Both the position numbers and the translations under genes were made by a program. Shown piece by piece: positions 6,916 to 15,148 of a DNA stretch of 44,839 nucleotides (positions are counted from its first letter, which is position 1; each line of letters begins with the position of its first letter). The notes under the pieces were generated by a model. The model was given only the letters and a program-made list of their open reading frames with translations, was not told the DNA's origin and did no database searches. Origin of the DNA: Candidatus Aminicenantota bacterium (GTDB lineage Bacteria > Acidobacteriota > Aminicenantia > Aminicenantales > Aminicenantaceae); contig DAOVDU010000008.1 in NCBI GenBank assembly GCA_030669305.1, positions 1 through 44,839 of the forward strand. Reading direction: 5' to 3'.

Positions 6916-8370
6916 TTAAAAAATCAATCTGAAACCCAGCATCAATTTGTGATGATCAGAGAATGACTTATCTTTTCCAATAGGACCACGGCCCTCAAAG
7001 AACAGGGACCCTTTTGTTGAAAAATTATCAAATATATCAAATCCAATATTAGCAACGAGTTCTACATCTGTTTCTCTCGTTTCTCTCACTTTCGTCGAAA
7101 AACCTGCTCCAGCCCCAAAGAAAGCAGCGCCTGCATGCACATTGAAAAGTGCATTGGCCATGAAGAAAGATTTCCACGGTTCCCCTTTAAGAGCTAAAGA
7201 CCCTCCTCCAGAAAGGATAAAGCTAAACCTATCAGGAACGATTTTATAAAATATTCCAATTCGGCCAGCAATATATGGACCATGGCTACCTCGGGCAATT
7301 AAATGACCTGCATCAACTAAAACAAAAAATCTCTTTTGAGTAACTTCAAGATCAATCTTAGCAGGTTGAGACATGGCTGAAAAATCGTCAGTAACAACAG
7401 CTGTTATTGTATATATTCCTGGTTTTTCAAAAATCTTATCCCAACTAAAGGGCTTTTCAGCATCCGAATATGTATCGATCACATTGCTCGCAGCATCAGT
7501 TATCTCAAAATCGGCCTTCACCACCTCCCCGTCAACATCAGTAGAATTTGAAGCATCAAAAGTAATTGGCCTTCCAACATAATTTATACAAGGAAGACAG
7601 GAAGCCACAAGCCTGCAAACTGGAGGGAAATTAATGTAAGTTTTCGCCTCACAAGCATTTGTAGAAGGTTTTCCCTCCAGATTAATTGCTTTTGCTTTAA
7701 AACTATACTCCCCAGGTTTATCAAACTTGGTTTGCCATTTAGAAGAATCTGGAGTTAATGCTTTGGCAGCAATTTTCGTTCCTTCAGGATTAAAAACTTC
7801 TACTTCCATGGATTTTGCATGTTGAGTGCCGCTCATATCTACAGAAATGGGATCGTTTATATTGGCCTTTACTGGGACAACTTTAATATCACAGACCGCA
7901 TCAGGAATTATTTCTTCAACTTTACGAAGGGAAATGTTCCCACAAGGTTTAGGCATGATTAATTCATAATGCTTATAGCCCTTTTTTACAATAAAAGAAA
8001 AAACTGGTAAAGCTTTTTTTCCTGCCCACTCGAGATCTTCAACAATTTTTACTTTACCTCGGGAACGAAAGAGCATCCACATCAATTTATCCCCGATAGC
8101 TAATTCTTCTTCTTTAAAAGAAGCAGCTTTTATCTGATCAAGAAAGGGAAGGAATAAATCTCCATATCCGGCTAAGTCAAATCCGTACTTTATGTCTCCT
8201 GTATATTTGTCAAGGAGAGTTTTCATAACTTCAGCTGTGGGAACTTCTCCTTTAATGCGAACAAGCGTGTATCGTCCTATGTGTTTCAGCTTCTTTGTTT
8301 CAGCGAATGTGCTTAAAGAAAAAAGGATTAAAACACTGATAACCAAAAATGTCAGTTTTTTATTTTTCAT
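6916..8370 (-). CDS. PKD-domain outer-membrane beta-barrel protein
   Basis: This 484-residue protein has a signal peptide (MKNKKLTFLVISVLILFSLS, likely cut near TFA-E 23), a unique N-terminal region (25-160), and two Ig-like segments. The second (about 265-344) is a PKD domain with FDASNSTDVDGEV and PGIYTITAVVTDD. The C-terminal part (about 347-484) alternates glycine- and aromatic-rich strands and ends in LMLGFRLIF. A C-terminal Phe is the usual signal for BAM-dependent barrel insertion. Several cysteines (143, 160, 240, 252, 258, 261) might form periplasmic disulfides. The start is secured by AAGGAGG just upstream of the ATG. It is monocistronic and convergent with DUF507. The role is unknown: a surface or envelope scaffold, adhesion or carbohydrate binding are possible. 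It supports a diderm host. Confidence 0.75.
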   Translation of the reverse strand: MKNKKLTFLVISVLILFSLSTFAETKKLKHIGRYTLVRIKGEVPTAEVMKTLLDKYTGDIKYGFDLAGYGDLFLPFLDQIKAASFKEEELAIGDKLMWMLFRSRGKVKIVEDLEWAGKKALPVFSFIVKKGYKHYELIMPKPCGNISLRKVEEIIPDAVCDIKVVPVKANINDPISVDMSGTQHAKSMEVEVFNPEGTKIAAKALTPDSSKWQTKFDKPGEYSFKAKAINLEGKPSTNACEAKTYINFPPVCRLVASCLPCINYVGRPITFDASNSTDVDGEVVKADFEITDAASNVIDTYSDAEKPFSWDKIFEKPGIYTITAVVTDDFSAMSQPAKIDLEVTQKRFFVLVDAGHLIARGSHGPYIAGRIGIFYKIVPDRFSFILSGGGSLALKGEPWKSFFMANALFNVHAGAAFFGAGAGFSTKVRETRETDVELVANIGFDIFDNFSTKGSLFFEGRGPIGKDKSFSDHHKLMLGFRLIF

Positions 8371-8513
8371 CCCGGCCTCCTTTTTCGGCTAACAAAATGA
8401 AATAATTAAATTTATATTATTAATTAATTATAAAATGAATAATTTGTCAAGAAAAAAAAGAGCTTTTTTCTGCGATCTATTATAAGTTAGGGAATAAATT
8501 TTTTATATTTTCT

Positions 8514-8543
8514 TTGTCAATAAAAGATCGATTTTGGTATAAT
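8514..8543 (+). promoter_or_regulatory. Candidate sigma70-type promoter for the ACT-domain gene
   Basis: TTGTCA at 8514-8519 and TATAAT at 8538-8543 are separated by 18 bp. They are followed by a strong AGGAGGAGG ribosome-binding site ahead of GTG 8567. On the opposite strand a TTGACA (8450-8445) may serve the PKD gene, making this a divergent promoter region. Confidence 0.6.
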
Positions 8544-8566
8544 TCAGTTTTAGGAGGAGGAAAATA

Positions 8567-8962
8567 GTGCATAATGTAAAACAAGAAACTGAGCTCTATG
8601 TTATCACGCCTAATGAACCTGGTATTTTGGGGCGAGTCTTGGGAACTTTAGCTAATGCCCGGGTAAATTTAAAAGCAATTTGTGCATATTCAGAAAAGGA
8701 TAGGGGAATTTTTCTCCTTTTAACTTCTGATTGTAAAAAGGCCGAAAACTCCTTAAAAGCACTAGGATATGAAGTTAAATCCAACCAGGTGGTTACAGTG
8801 CAAATAGACGACCGAATAGGTGCAGGGGCAGAGATAGGTACTCTCCTCGCGAATGCTGTGATTGACGTTGAGTATTGCTATGGGTCAACTGCAGGAGTAG
8901 GCAAGGCCCTCTTAGTGTTTAAAACCAGTGATAATAAAAGGGCTGTTGAAACTTTAGGATAA
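8567..8962 (+). CDS. Tandem ACT-domain protein
   Basis: This 131-residue protein consists of two ACT domains. The first (about 9-70) carries ITPNEPGILGRVLGTLANARVN, the classic ACT ligand-binding loop and helix, and the second (about 76-131) carries VQIDDRIGAGAEIGTLLANA. ACT domains bind amino acids and regulate metabolic enzymes. Stand-alone tandem ACT proteins are common but their targets are mostly unknown. The GTG start at 8567 is preceded by AGGAGGAGG. A promoter lies upstream and a hairpin downstream, so it is likely monocistronic. Its position before a peptide-uptake locus suggests amino-acid sensing, but this is inference only. Confidence 0.82.
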   Translation: MHNVKQETELYVITPNEPGILGRVLGTLANARVNLKAICAYSEKDRGIFLLLTSDCKKAENSLKALGYEVKSNQVVTVQIDDRIGAGAEIGTLLANAVIDVEYCYGSTAGVGKALLVFKTSDNKRAVETLG

Positions 8963-8979
8963 ATGGATAAGACAAGAAT

Positions 8980-9004
8980 AACGGAGAATGACTTCCGTTT
9001 TAAG
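8980..9004 (+). terminator. Possible intrinsic terminator after the ACT-domain gene
   Basis: AACGGA (8980-8985) pairs with TCCGTT (8994-8999) across an 8-base loop, with a short T-run following. The stem is only six pairs, so it is a weak prediction. It is well placed, 18 bases after the stop codon. Confidence 0.4.
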
Positions 9005-9195
9005 TAAAAATTCACAGAAAGTAGCCATATTCTCTATAGGAGGCCTAGAAAATAAAGTCTCGCTTATCGTTGCATATCTTGTGAAACAACAATTCTAAAG
9101 ATTTCCTATTTGATATTTTACATTTGCCTTTTGAACTCTGTGACTTTATATGATAGACTGCTCTATATTTTAAAACCAGGGAAAGGATATATAAA

Positions 9196-11100
9196 ATGTC
9201 AGAATTCCAACCATATGTCCCTGATAAAACATCTTTCAAAGACTTTACTCTTAAGGCTATTATTATCGGCTCTGTATTCGGTGTCATTTTTGGCGCTGCC
9301 AATGCCTACTTAGGCTTAAGAGTTGGGCTGACAATTTCCACGGCAATTCCGCTTGCAGTCATCGCTGTAGCTGTATTCAGAGTTTTAACTCCAATCCTCG
9401 GAAAAAGCACAATTTTGGACTGCAATATCGCCCAAACTACAGGTTCAGCCAGCTCATCTCTTGCTTCTGGCATCATTTTTACTATTCCTGCACTTTTCCT
9501 TTGGGGGTTTAACCCAAGCATATTTAAAATCGGGACCCTAGCACTCCTTGGAGGAATTCTTGGGGTACTCTTTATGATTCCTCTTAGGAAAGCTTTGATT
9601 GTCAAAGAACATGGGGTTCTCCCCTATCCAGAAGGCACTGCAGCTGCTCAAGTTCTGATCTCAGCAGATGAAGGAGGAGCAAAAGCAAAAAATGTATTTC
9701 TCGGATTGGGAATAGGTGCAGCTTTTAAAAGCTGTGTTGAAATTTTGCATCTCTGGCCGGATAAAATCTTTCTTAATATTCCTATCCTAAAAAAAGCAAA
9801 ACTCGGTGGAGAACCTACGCCAGCATTACTTGGTGTAGGCTTCATCCTGGGGCCTAGAATTGCAGGCATTATGGTCGCAGGCGGACTCCTTTCCTGGCTC
9901 GGAATTATTCCTTTAATAGCTTATTTTGGGGAGAACTTAAACATACCTATGTTCCCTGAAATTGACCTGCCCATCGCTCAAATGTCTGCAGAACAAATCT
10001 GGGATAAATACATACGGGTCATAGGGGCCGGTGCTGTAGCAGTAGCTGGAATCATCACCGTTATCAAGTCTTTACCGACTATGTTCAATTCGCTGAAGAT
10101 AGGCATTAAAGATTTCAGCTTGAACAAGGAAAATGGTCGAGTACAGAGGAAAAGAACGGAGACTGACCTTCCTATCACAGTTCTCGGCACCGGAGTACTC
10201 ATTGTAGCAACTATATTAATTCTGGCTCCACAAATCATTGGTATTGATACATCGCTTATTTTTCGTCTTATAGCCGCCATCTGTATTGTTTTTTTCGCCT
10301 TTTGCTTTGTCACAGTCTCATCCAGAATTGTTGGATTGGTAGGAGTAACCTCAAATCCAACTTCAGGTATGACAATCGTAACCCTTCTCGGCACAAGCCT
10401 TTTGTTTTATGCCCTGGGATGGACAAATACACTGGCACAAGTCGCAGCACTCACAATAGGTACAGTTGTCGCTGTTAGCGCTTCTATTGCTGGCGATATC
10501 TCTCAAGACCTTAAAGCTGGTTATATAATTGGATCTACTCCCAAAAGGCAGCAGACTGCAGAATTGATTGGAGTATTGACATCAGCTTTTGCCATTGCCG
10601 CAGCAGTATGGCTTTTGGGAGAATCCTTTTCTTTTGGCTCAGAAACCTTGCCTGCCCCTCAAGCTATGCTGATGAAAACCGTCATTGAAGGAGTTCTTGG
10701 AGGAAACCTCCCATGGGGACTAGTTTTGATCGGAGGATCCTTTGCCATTATGGCAGAACTTCTAGGAATTCCTTCTCTTCCTTTTGCTGTAGGTATTTAT
10801 TTACCTCTCTCTACAATGACACCTATTTTTGTTGGAGGAATTGTCAGGCAATTAACCGAAAAAAGAGCAGGTGAAAACGAAGAACTTAAAACCAAAAGAA
10901 AAGAAAAAGGGATTCTCCTTGGTTCAGGGTTCATTGCAGGAGAAGGAATCGCCATGGTTTTGGTCGCAATATATGCATATATTATTAAAGCAAAGCCAAA
11001 AGGAATTGGAATTGTCTGGCCAGGTAATGTTGGTGAATTTATAGCTTTAGCTGCTTTTTTTAGCATGGTAGCCTATCTTATTTTTAAAACGAAAAAATAG
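9196..11100 (+). CDS. OPT family oligopeptide transporter (first copy)
   Basis: This 634-residue multi-spanning membrane protein starts with the signature FGAANAYLGLRVGLTISTAIP and carries LPYPEGTAAAQVL and DLKAGYIIGSTPKRQQ. It is rich in glycine and hydrophobic helices throughout (about 14-16 segments). OPT proteins are secondary symporters for oligopeptides or metal chelates at the inner membrane. The bacterial branch here (OPT/TIGR00733-like) is usually annotated as peptide uptake. AAAGGA lies ahead of ATG 9196. cstA follows after only 11 bases and is surely co-transcribed. A second paralogue at 23495 is longer by an extra segment in the middle. The exact substrate is unknown. Confidence 0.9.
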   Translation: MSEFQPYVPDKTSFKDFTLKAIIIGSVFGVIFGAANAYLGLRVGLTISTAIPLAVIAVAVFRVLTPILGKSTILDCNIAQTTGSASSSLASGIIFTIPALFLWGFNPSIFKIGTLALLGGILGVLFMIPLRKALIVKEHGVLPYPEGTAAAQVLISADEGGAKAKNVFLGLGIGAAFKSCVEILHLWPDKIFLNIPILKKAKLGGEPTPALLGVGFILGPRIAGIMVAGGLLSWLGIIPLIAYFGENLNIPMFPEIDLPIAQMSAEQIWDKYIRVIGAGAVAVAGIITVIKSLPTMFNSLKIGIKDFSLNKENGRVQRKRTETDLPITVLGTGVLIVATILILAPQIIGIDTSLIFRLIAAICIVFFAFCFVTVSSRIVGLVGVTSNPTSGMTIVTLLGTSLLFYALGWTNTLAQVAALTIGTVVAVSASIAGDISQDLKAGYIIGSTPKRQQTAELIGVLTSAFAIAAAVWLLGESFSFGSETLPAPQAMLMKTVIEGVLGGNLPWGLVLIGGSFAIMAELLGIPSLPFAVGIYLPLSTMTPIFVGGIVRQLTEKRAGENEELKTKRKEKGILLGSGFIAGEGIAMVLVAIYAYIIKAKPKGIGIVWPGNVGEFIALAAFFSMVAYLIFKTKK

Positions 11101-11111
11101 TACGGAAAAAA

Positions 11112-12770
11112 ATGAGTACTCTAATCATTGCTGCTATTCTCATTCTTTGGCTTATTCTGGGCTATAAAATATACGGAAGCTTTATAGAAAAAAAAGTAGT
11201 AAAAATTGACAACAGTCGACCCACACCTGCCAGAGAATCATATGATGGGATAGACTATTCTCCTGCAAAAAAGTCTCTCCTCTTTGGCCATCATTTCTCT
11301 TCAATCGCTGGTGCAGGCCCTATTATAGGCCCATTACTTGGAGTCCTCTATTTTGGCTGGCTTGGTGCGCTCCTTTGGATTGCCCTGGGGAGCGTCTTCC
11401 TGGGTGCAGTCCATGATTATACATCGCTCATGACTTCTGTTCAGAATAAAGGCACGTCTTTAGCAGATATCTCAGAAAAAACGCTCGGAATACGGACAAA
11501 AATCATTTTTTCTGTTTTCCTTTGGTTAAGTTTAGTTCTGGTCATTGCAGTTTTTGCTGTGGTTGCCTCTCAGACTCTTGTCTCTCAGCCAGAAATAGTT
11601 ATTCCCACTTTTGGTTTGATCTTTATAGCCATGATTTTTGGCTGGCTTACATATAAAAAAGGCATCAATATCTTGGTTGGAACAGTTTTAGCCCTCTTCC
11701 TTCTTTTCTTGCTTATTTATTTTGGAGATTTGCTCCCTGTAGAGCTCCCAGCTCAAATATTCGGAATGTCCGGCCAGAATTTCTGGTTTTACATCTTGAT
11801 CATCTACAGTCTTTTCGCCTCTTCGCTGCCGGTCTGGTTTCTCCTCCAGCCCCGGGATTACATTAGCACCTGGATTCTCTTCTTGGGGCTTGGTCTGGGT
11901 TATCTCGGCTTAATAGTCTCCAACCCATCAATAAACGCCCCTGCTTTTGTATCATTTACAAGTAAAGGAGGACCGTTATGGCCCATGCTTTTTGTAATTA
12001 TTGCTTGTGGTGCTATCTCCGGTTTCCATTCTATCGTAGCTAGTGGGACAACTGCAAAACAATTACCAGATGAATCCTCCGGAAAATTAATCGGATACGG
12101 AGGCATGATCACAGAAGCGGCCCTTGCTGGTCTTGTAATATTCATTGCTTCGGGTGCCTTAATTTGGGACCCTTCTGCAGTACAAAGCCAATTCGGCCTT
12201 CAATACTTGATGACTTCTGTTGGGGACCCTATTAAAGCTTTCGCCACAGGGTACGGAAAGTTAGTTTCTTCACTTCCAGGGCTCACTCTAGTTATCGGCT
12301 CTTTCTTTGGCATGGTAATGCTTAATGCCTTTGTGCTTACCTCACTTGATACTGGTACAAGGCTTGGCCGGTTTATTTTTTCGGAGCTTTTAGGTAAAAA
12401 GGCTCCTTTCTTTAGAAACAGATGGGCGGCTTCAGCGCTAATTCTCGTTTTTGCAGCAATTCTAGGAGCAACCGAAAGCTATAAGGCCATCTGGCCCCTA
12501 TTCGGAGCTTCAAACCAACTTGTAGCAGCGATTGCTTTAATTGTTGTCTCTTCTTATCTTGTGGGCATCAAGAGACCTAAAAAATTCACAATTTATCCTG
12601 CTTACTTCATGCTGCTAACAACTCTGGCTGCTCTCTTTTACCAAGGATATCACTTCTTTAAAAACAGAGGCTATCTTTTAGGATGTGTAAGCATCATCCT
12701 TATTATTCTGGCTTTTGTAATCGTCTATGAAGCTCGTGCCATCCTTTTTAACGTAAGCCGTAAGTCGTAA
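11112..12770 (+). CDS. cstA: CstA family peptide / pyruvate-type transporter
   Basis: This 552-residue polytopic inner-membrane protein matches the carbon starvation protein A family. It has an N-terminal helix, then YDGIDYSPAKKSLLFGHHFS and SIAGAGPIIGPLLG, the hallmark of CstA, and later ISGFHSIVASGTTAKQL. It is shorter than the about 700-residue E. coli protein because the C-terminal region is reduced, as in many anaerobes. E. coli CstA imports peptides and its paralogue BtsT imports pyruvate. Pairing with the OPT gene 11 bases upstream points to peptides here. Downstream lie only short degenerate repeats. Confidence 0.9.
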   Translation: MSTLIIAAILILWLILGYKIYGSFIEKKVVKIDNSRPTPARESYDGIDYSPAKKSLLFGHHFSSIAGAGPIIGPLLGVLYFGWLGALLWIALGSVFLGAVHDYTSLMTSVQNKGTSLADISEKTLGIRTKIIFSVFLWLSLVLVIAVFAVVASQTLVSQPEIVIPTFGLIFIAMIFGWLTYKKGINILVGTVLALFLLFLLIYFGDLLPVELPAQIFGMSGQNFWFYILIIYSLFASSLPVWFLLQPRDYISTWILFLGLGLGYLGLIVSNPSINAPAFVSFTSKGGPLWPMLFVIIACGAISGFHSIVASGTTAKQLPDESSGKLIGYGGMITEAALAGLVIFIASGALIWDPSAVQSQFGLQYLMTSVGDPIKAFATGYGKLVSSLPGLTLVIGSFFGMVMLNAFVLTSLDTGTRLGRFIFSELLGKKAPFFRNRWAASALILVFAAILGATESYKAIWPLFGASNQLVAAIALIVVSSYLVGIKRPKKFTIYPAYFMLLTTLAALFYQGYHFFKNRGYLLGCVSIILIILAFVIVYEARAILFNVSRKS

Positions 12771-12890
12771 GCCGAAAAATCCATTCACCATTTACTATTC
12801 ACCATTTTCTTAAGTATTAAGGTTGAAGGTTTAATGTTTAAGGTAAAAAACAGAACAGACCCAATAGACGGAATAGACCGAATAGACGGT
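12752..12890. repeat. Cluster of short degenerate intergenic repeats
   Basis: Three kinds of short repeats follow cstA: a CGTAAGCC-type tandem (12752-12774); one arm of the GGTTGAAGGTTTAATG family (12819-12846), identical over 28 bp to 3556-3583; and a 10-bp tandem of GGAATAGACC type (12858-12892). No gene is visible. Confidence 0.65.
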
Positions 12891-13163
12891 TTAGGTTAAA
12901 GAGGTTATTTTGAATACAACGCCTTTGGGGTCAGGACAACATAATGTTTCAGTCTCGGCAATCCAATCATCATGTGGCAACTCATCTTCCCTCTGCTTGG
13001 CTGTTAGGAAAGGAAAAAGGCTGTTTAAAGCATAAAGGCAGACTTTCTTTCCCGCTGGAATTTCAATCGTTCCTTTGCCCCTTATAAAAAAGAAATCCCC
13101 TGCTTTATGTCTTGCTCCACAGCGTTCTTTAATGTCTAATACCTCTACTTTTAATTCCCTCAT
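12891..13163 (-). CDS. TIGR04076 family protein
   Basis: This 90-residue protein resembles the TIGR04076 family. It has an N-terminal strand (MRELKVEVLDIKERCGARHK), a conserved middle with a small helix (KKVCLYALNSLFPFL), and the terminal signature TETLCCPDPKGVVFKI, where the family has a CC pair followed by a P-V-[VI]-F-K-[IV] strand. Cys15 and Cys75-Cys76 could bind a metal or cofactor. The function of the family is unknown; it is frequent in anaerobes. A strong AAAGGAGG precedes the ATG. The gene is divergent from exbD. Its 3' end runs up to the repeat cluster behind cstA. Confidence 0.78.
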   Translation of the reverse strand: MRELKVEVLDIKERCGARHKAGDFFFIRGKGTIEIPAGKKVCLYALNSLFPFLTAKQREDELPHDDWIAETETLCCPDPKGVVFKITSLT

Positions 13164-13225
13164 GTTTCCTCCTTTGTTTATTTGTTAAATATAAGCGTCA
13201 ACGAGAAAAAAATCAAATTTTCACA

Positions 13226-13255
13226 TTGACAAGTCTTAAAGGTTTATCATAGAAT
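13226..13255 (+). promoter_or_regulatory. Candidate promoter for the exbD-like gene
   Basis: A perfect TTGACA (13226-13231) is followed 18 bp later by TAGAAT (13250-13255), 37 bases before ATG 13292, which also has an AAGGAGG site. Confidence 0.6.
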
Positions 13256-13291
13256 AATTATCTAATTAATGTAAAAATCAAGGAGGATGGA

Positions 13292-13684
13292 ATGGGTAAA
13301 GCAGCTGAACCTAATGTCGTTCCCTTATGCGATGTCCTATTGGTTCTGCTTATCATTTTTATGGTAATAACTCCAATGGTTCAGAAGGGAATAGATGTCA
13401 AGCTTCCTGAGACAACATCTGAGCCCGGTGCAGCTCCACCAGGCCTTTTAGTTATGACTTTGCATAAAAACATGAAAGTAGATGTCAACAAGATAGAGTT
13501 TGAATTTGATAAAGTTTTTGATTGGCTCAGACAACAATACTCTACTCGTCAGGATAAAACAATATTCATCAGAGCTGAGGCAAGAGTCCCTTACAGCAAA
13601 GTCATCGAACTAATCGATATAGCTAGAGGTGCTGGTGTCGAAGTTCTCGGAATCATTCCTGAATATTTCGAAGAAGAAAATTAA
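13292..13684 (+). CDS. ExbD/TolR family biopolymer transport protein (stand-alone)
   Basis: This 130-residue protein has a short cytoplasmic N terminus, one membrane helix (about 13-31) containing the conserved Asp14 in PLCDVLLVLLIIFMV, and a periplasmic domain (40-125) with PYSKVIELIDIARGAGV. ExbD and TolR work with ExbB/TolQ to use proton-motive force for TonB- or Tol-dependent envelope work. Neither partner is encoded within this window, so it must pair with one made elsewhere. Its own promoter and AAGGAGG site suggest independent expression. It could be an extra ExbD subunit, as clusters in this kind of genome often carry two. The family assignment is firm; the role is inferred. Confidence 0.88.
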   Translation: MGKAAEPNVVPLCDVLLVLLIIFMVITPMVQKGIDVKLPETTSEPGAAPPGLLVMTLHKNMKVDVNKIEFEFDKVFDWLRQQYSTRQDKTIFIRAEARVPYSKVIELIDIARGAGVEVLGIIPEYFEEEN

Positions 13685-13715
13685 AAAAATTCCCTCTCAT
13701 TTAGAATAATATCAA

Positions 13716-13841
13716 ATGAATAAAAACATCGAAAAAGTACCCACCTTCATTGTCTATATAAACGGCCAAGAAAGAGGTAGAATAATCGAAACACCCCAAA
13801 AATCTGTGGAAGAAGATCTAATAGATATTATCAATCGTTAG
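13716..13841 (+). pseudogene. Thioredoxin-fold C-terminal remnant (41 aa)
   Basis: ATG 13716 opens a 41-codon frame to TAG 13839. The product (MNKNIEKVPTFIVYINGQER, then GRIIETPQKSVEEDLIDIIN and a final Arg) matches the second half of thioredoxin-like proteins. That half comprises the cis-Pro VPTF loop, a strand pair with NGQERGRIIE, and the last helix. The CXXC half is missing and a stop (TAA 13707-13709) lies just upstream in frame. I therefore read it as a decayed or truncated gene rather than a working redox protein. Alternatively it is a translated microprotein. It lies 31 bases after the exbD-like stop. Confidence 0.5.
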
Positions 13842-13874
13842 TCCGTTTTGACCGTTAGGTCCGTTTAGTCAGTA
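13836..13874. repeat. Short tandem GTTAGTCCGTTT-type repeat
   Basis: Four imperfect units of about 9 bp (CGTTAGTC, CGTTTTGAC, CGTTAGGTC, CGTTTAGTC) overlap the end of the thioredoxin remnant. They resemble the octamer units at 103-170 and 17845-17940, but with a different period. Confidence 0.5.
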
Positions 13875-13902
13875 TGACAGTATAGCAGTTTCTTCTCTCT
13901 AC

Positions 13903-15054
13903 TTACTTTTTAATTGGTCCTATGACTTCTCGTGATATGATCAGGCGCTGGATTTCGTTTGTCCCTTCATAAATCTGGAGAAGTTTCGCATCCCTCATCA
14001 GTTTTTCCATGGGATAATCTTTCATGTATCCATACCCGCCAAGAAGCTGAAGTGCCTCAGTTGTTACCTTCATAGCAACATCAGATCCATAAGCTTTGGC
14101 CATAGCAGACTCTTTTCCACAAGGTTTTCCCTGGTCTAGCAACCAAGCAGCATGCCACACAAGATGTCGAGCAGCGTTAATCTCCATAGCCATTTGTGCT
14201 ATCTTGAATGCATTATGCTGAAAGAGTGCTATAGGTTTGCCAAATTGGATTCTTGTTTTTGTATATTCAATGGCATATTCAAGAGCAGCTCTTGCCACCC
14301 CCACTCCACCAATTCCGACAGGAGCTCTTGTTTTATCTAAAATCCTCATCGCTATTATAAAACCTATCCCCTCTTTTCCTAAAAGATTCTCTTCAGGTAC
14401 TTTCACATCCTCGAAATAGAGCTCTGTTGTATTAGAAGCCCTGTGACCCATCTTATCCTCAACTTTTCCTACAGTTATTCCAGGAGTCTCACGAGGCACA
14501 ATAAAAGCGCTAATGCCTCGAAGTCCTCTTTCAGGAGCAGAGTTTGCAAAAACAACATAAAAGCTTGCAATCCCTCCGTTTGAAATAAAACATTTAGAAC
14601 CATTAATTATGTACTCTTTGCCAACTTTTTCAGCCTTAGTTTTTAGAGCGCCAGCATCAGAACCAGCTTCTCTCTCAGTAAGGCAAAATGCAGCAAAAGA
14701 CATCTTTTCTGTCTGAGGGGTCAGAAATTTCCTCTTCTGTTCATCGGTACCAAAAGCAATAATTGGCGTATAAGCTAAGGCATTGACCATCATTGTAGTA
14801 TACATTCCAGCACATCCTGCTGCCAATTCCTCACTTATAATAATAGTATCAAGATCATTCAAACCTCCCCCTCCATATTCTTTTGGAATTGTGCAGGTAA
14901 GGAAGCCGACTTCAAAAGCTTTTTTCATGACATCTTCAGGAAATTCCTCCCCTTTATCGTACTTTGCGGCATTGGGCTTCATTTCTTTTTCGGCAAATTC
15001 TCGAGCCATCTCCTGAAGAGCCTTCTGCTCCTCGGTCAAACTAAAATCAATCAC
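13903..15054 (-). CDS. Acyl-CoA dehydrogenase (short-chain/butyryl-CoA type)
   Basis: This 383-residue FAD enzyme oxidises acyl-CoA to trans-2-enoyl-CoA, passing electrons to an electron-transfer flavoprotein in the cytoplasm. It starts MIDFSLTEEQKALQEMAREF and shows the flavin and substrate motifs FCLTEREAGSDAGALKT and GHRASNTTELYFEDVKVPEE. The catalytic base is the C-terminal Glu363 in QIYEGTNEIQR, the position used by SCAD/BCAD. The length is normal. The start is GTG 15054 with AAGGAGG upstream. A near-consensus promoter overlaps the stop of the upstream radical SAM gene. Chain-length preference cannot be read directly. The presence of methylmalonyl-CoA mutase genes suggests branched- or odd-chain acyl-CoA use. 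Confidence 0.93.
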   Translation of the reverse strand: MIDFSLTEEQKALQEMAREFAEKEMKPNAAKYDKGEEFPEDVMKKAFEVGFLTCTIPKEYGGGGLNDLDTIIISEELAAGCAGMYTTMMVNALAYTPIIAFGTDEQKRKFLTPQTEKMSFAAFCLTEREAGSDAGALKTKAEKVGKEYIINGSKCFISNGGIASFYVVFANSAPERGLRGISAFIVPRETPGITVGKVEDKMGHRASNTTELYFEDVKVPEENLLGKEGIGFIIAMRILDKTRAPVGIGGVGVARAALEYAIEYTKTRIQFGKPIALFQHNAFKIAQMAMEINAARHLVWHAAWLLDQGKPCGKESAMAKAYGSDVAMKVTTEALQLLGGYGYMKDYPMEKLMRDAKLLQIYEGTNEIQRLIISREVIGPIKK

Positions 15055-15119
15055 TTTTTCCTCCTTTTTTGCAATTTGCTTTTATTCGATATTAATTCTG
15101 TCTTGAATCTGCATCAAGT

Positions 15120-15148
15120 TTTATACTCAAATATTTTTCCTGTGTCAA
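15120..15148 (-). promoter_or_regulatory. Near-consensus promoter for the acyl-CoA dehydrogenase
   Basis: On the minus strand TTGACA (15148-15143) and TATAAA (15125-15120) have a 17-bp spacer. The -35 box contains the TGA stop of the upstream radical SAM gene, so the dehydrogenase can be expressed independently of that gene. Confidence 0.65.
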
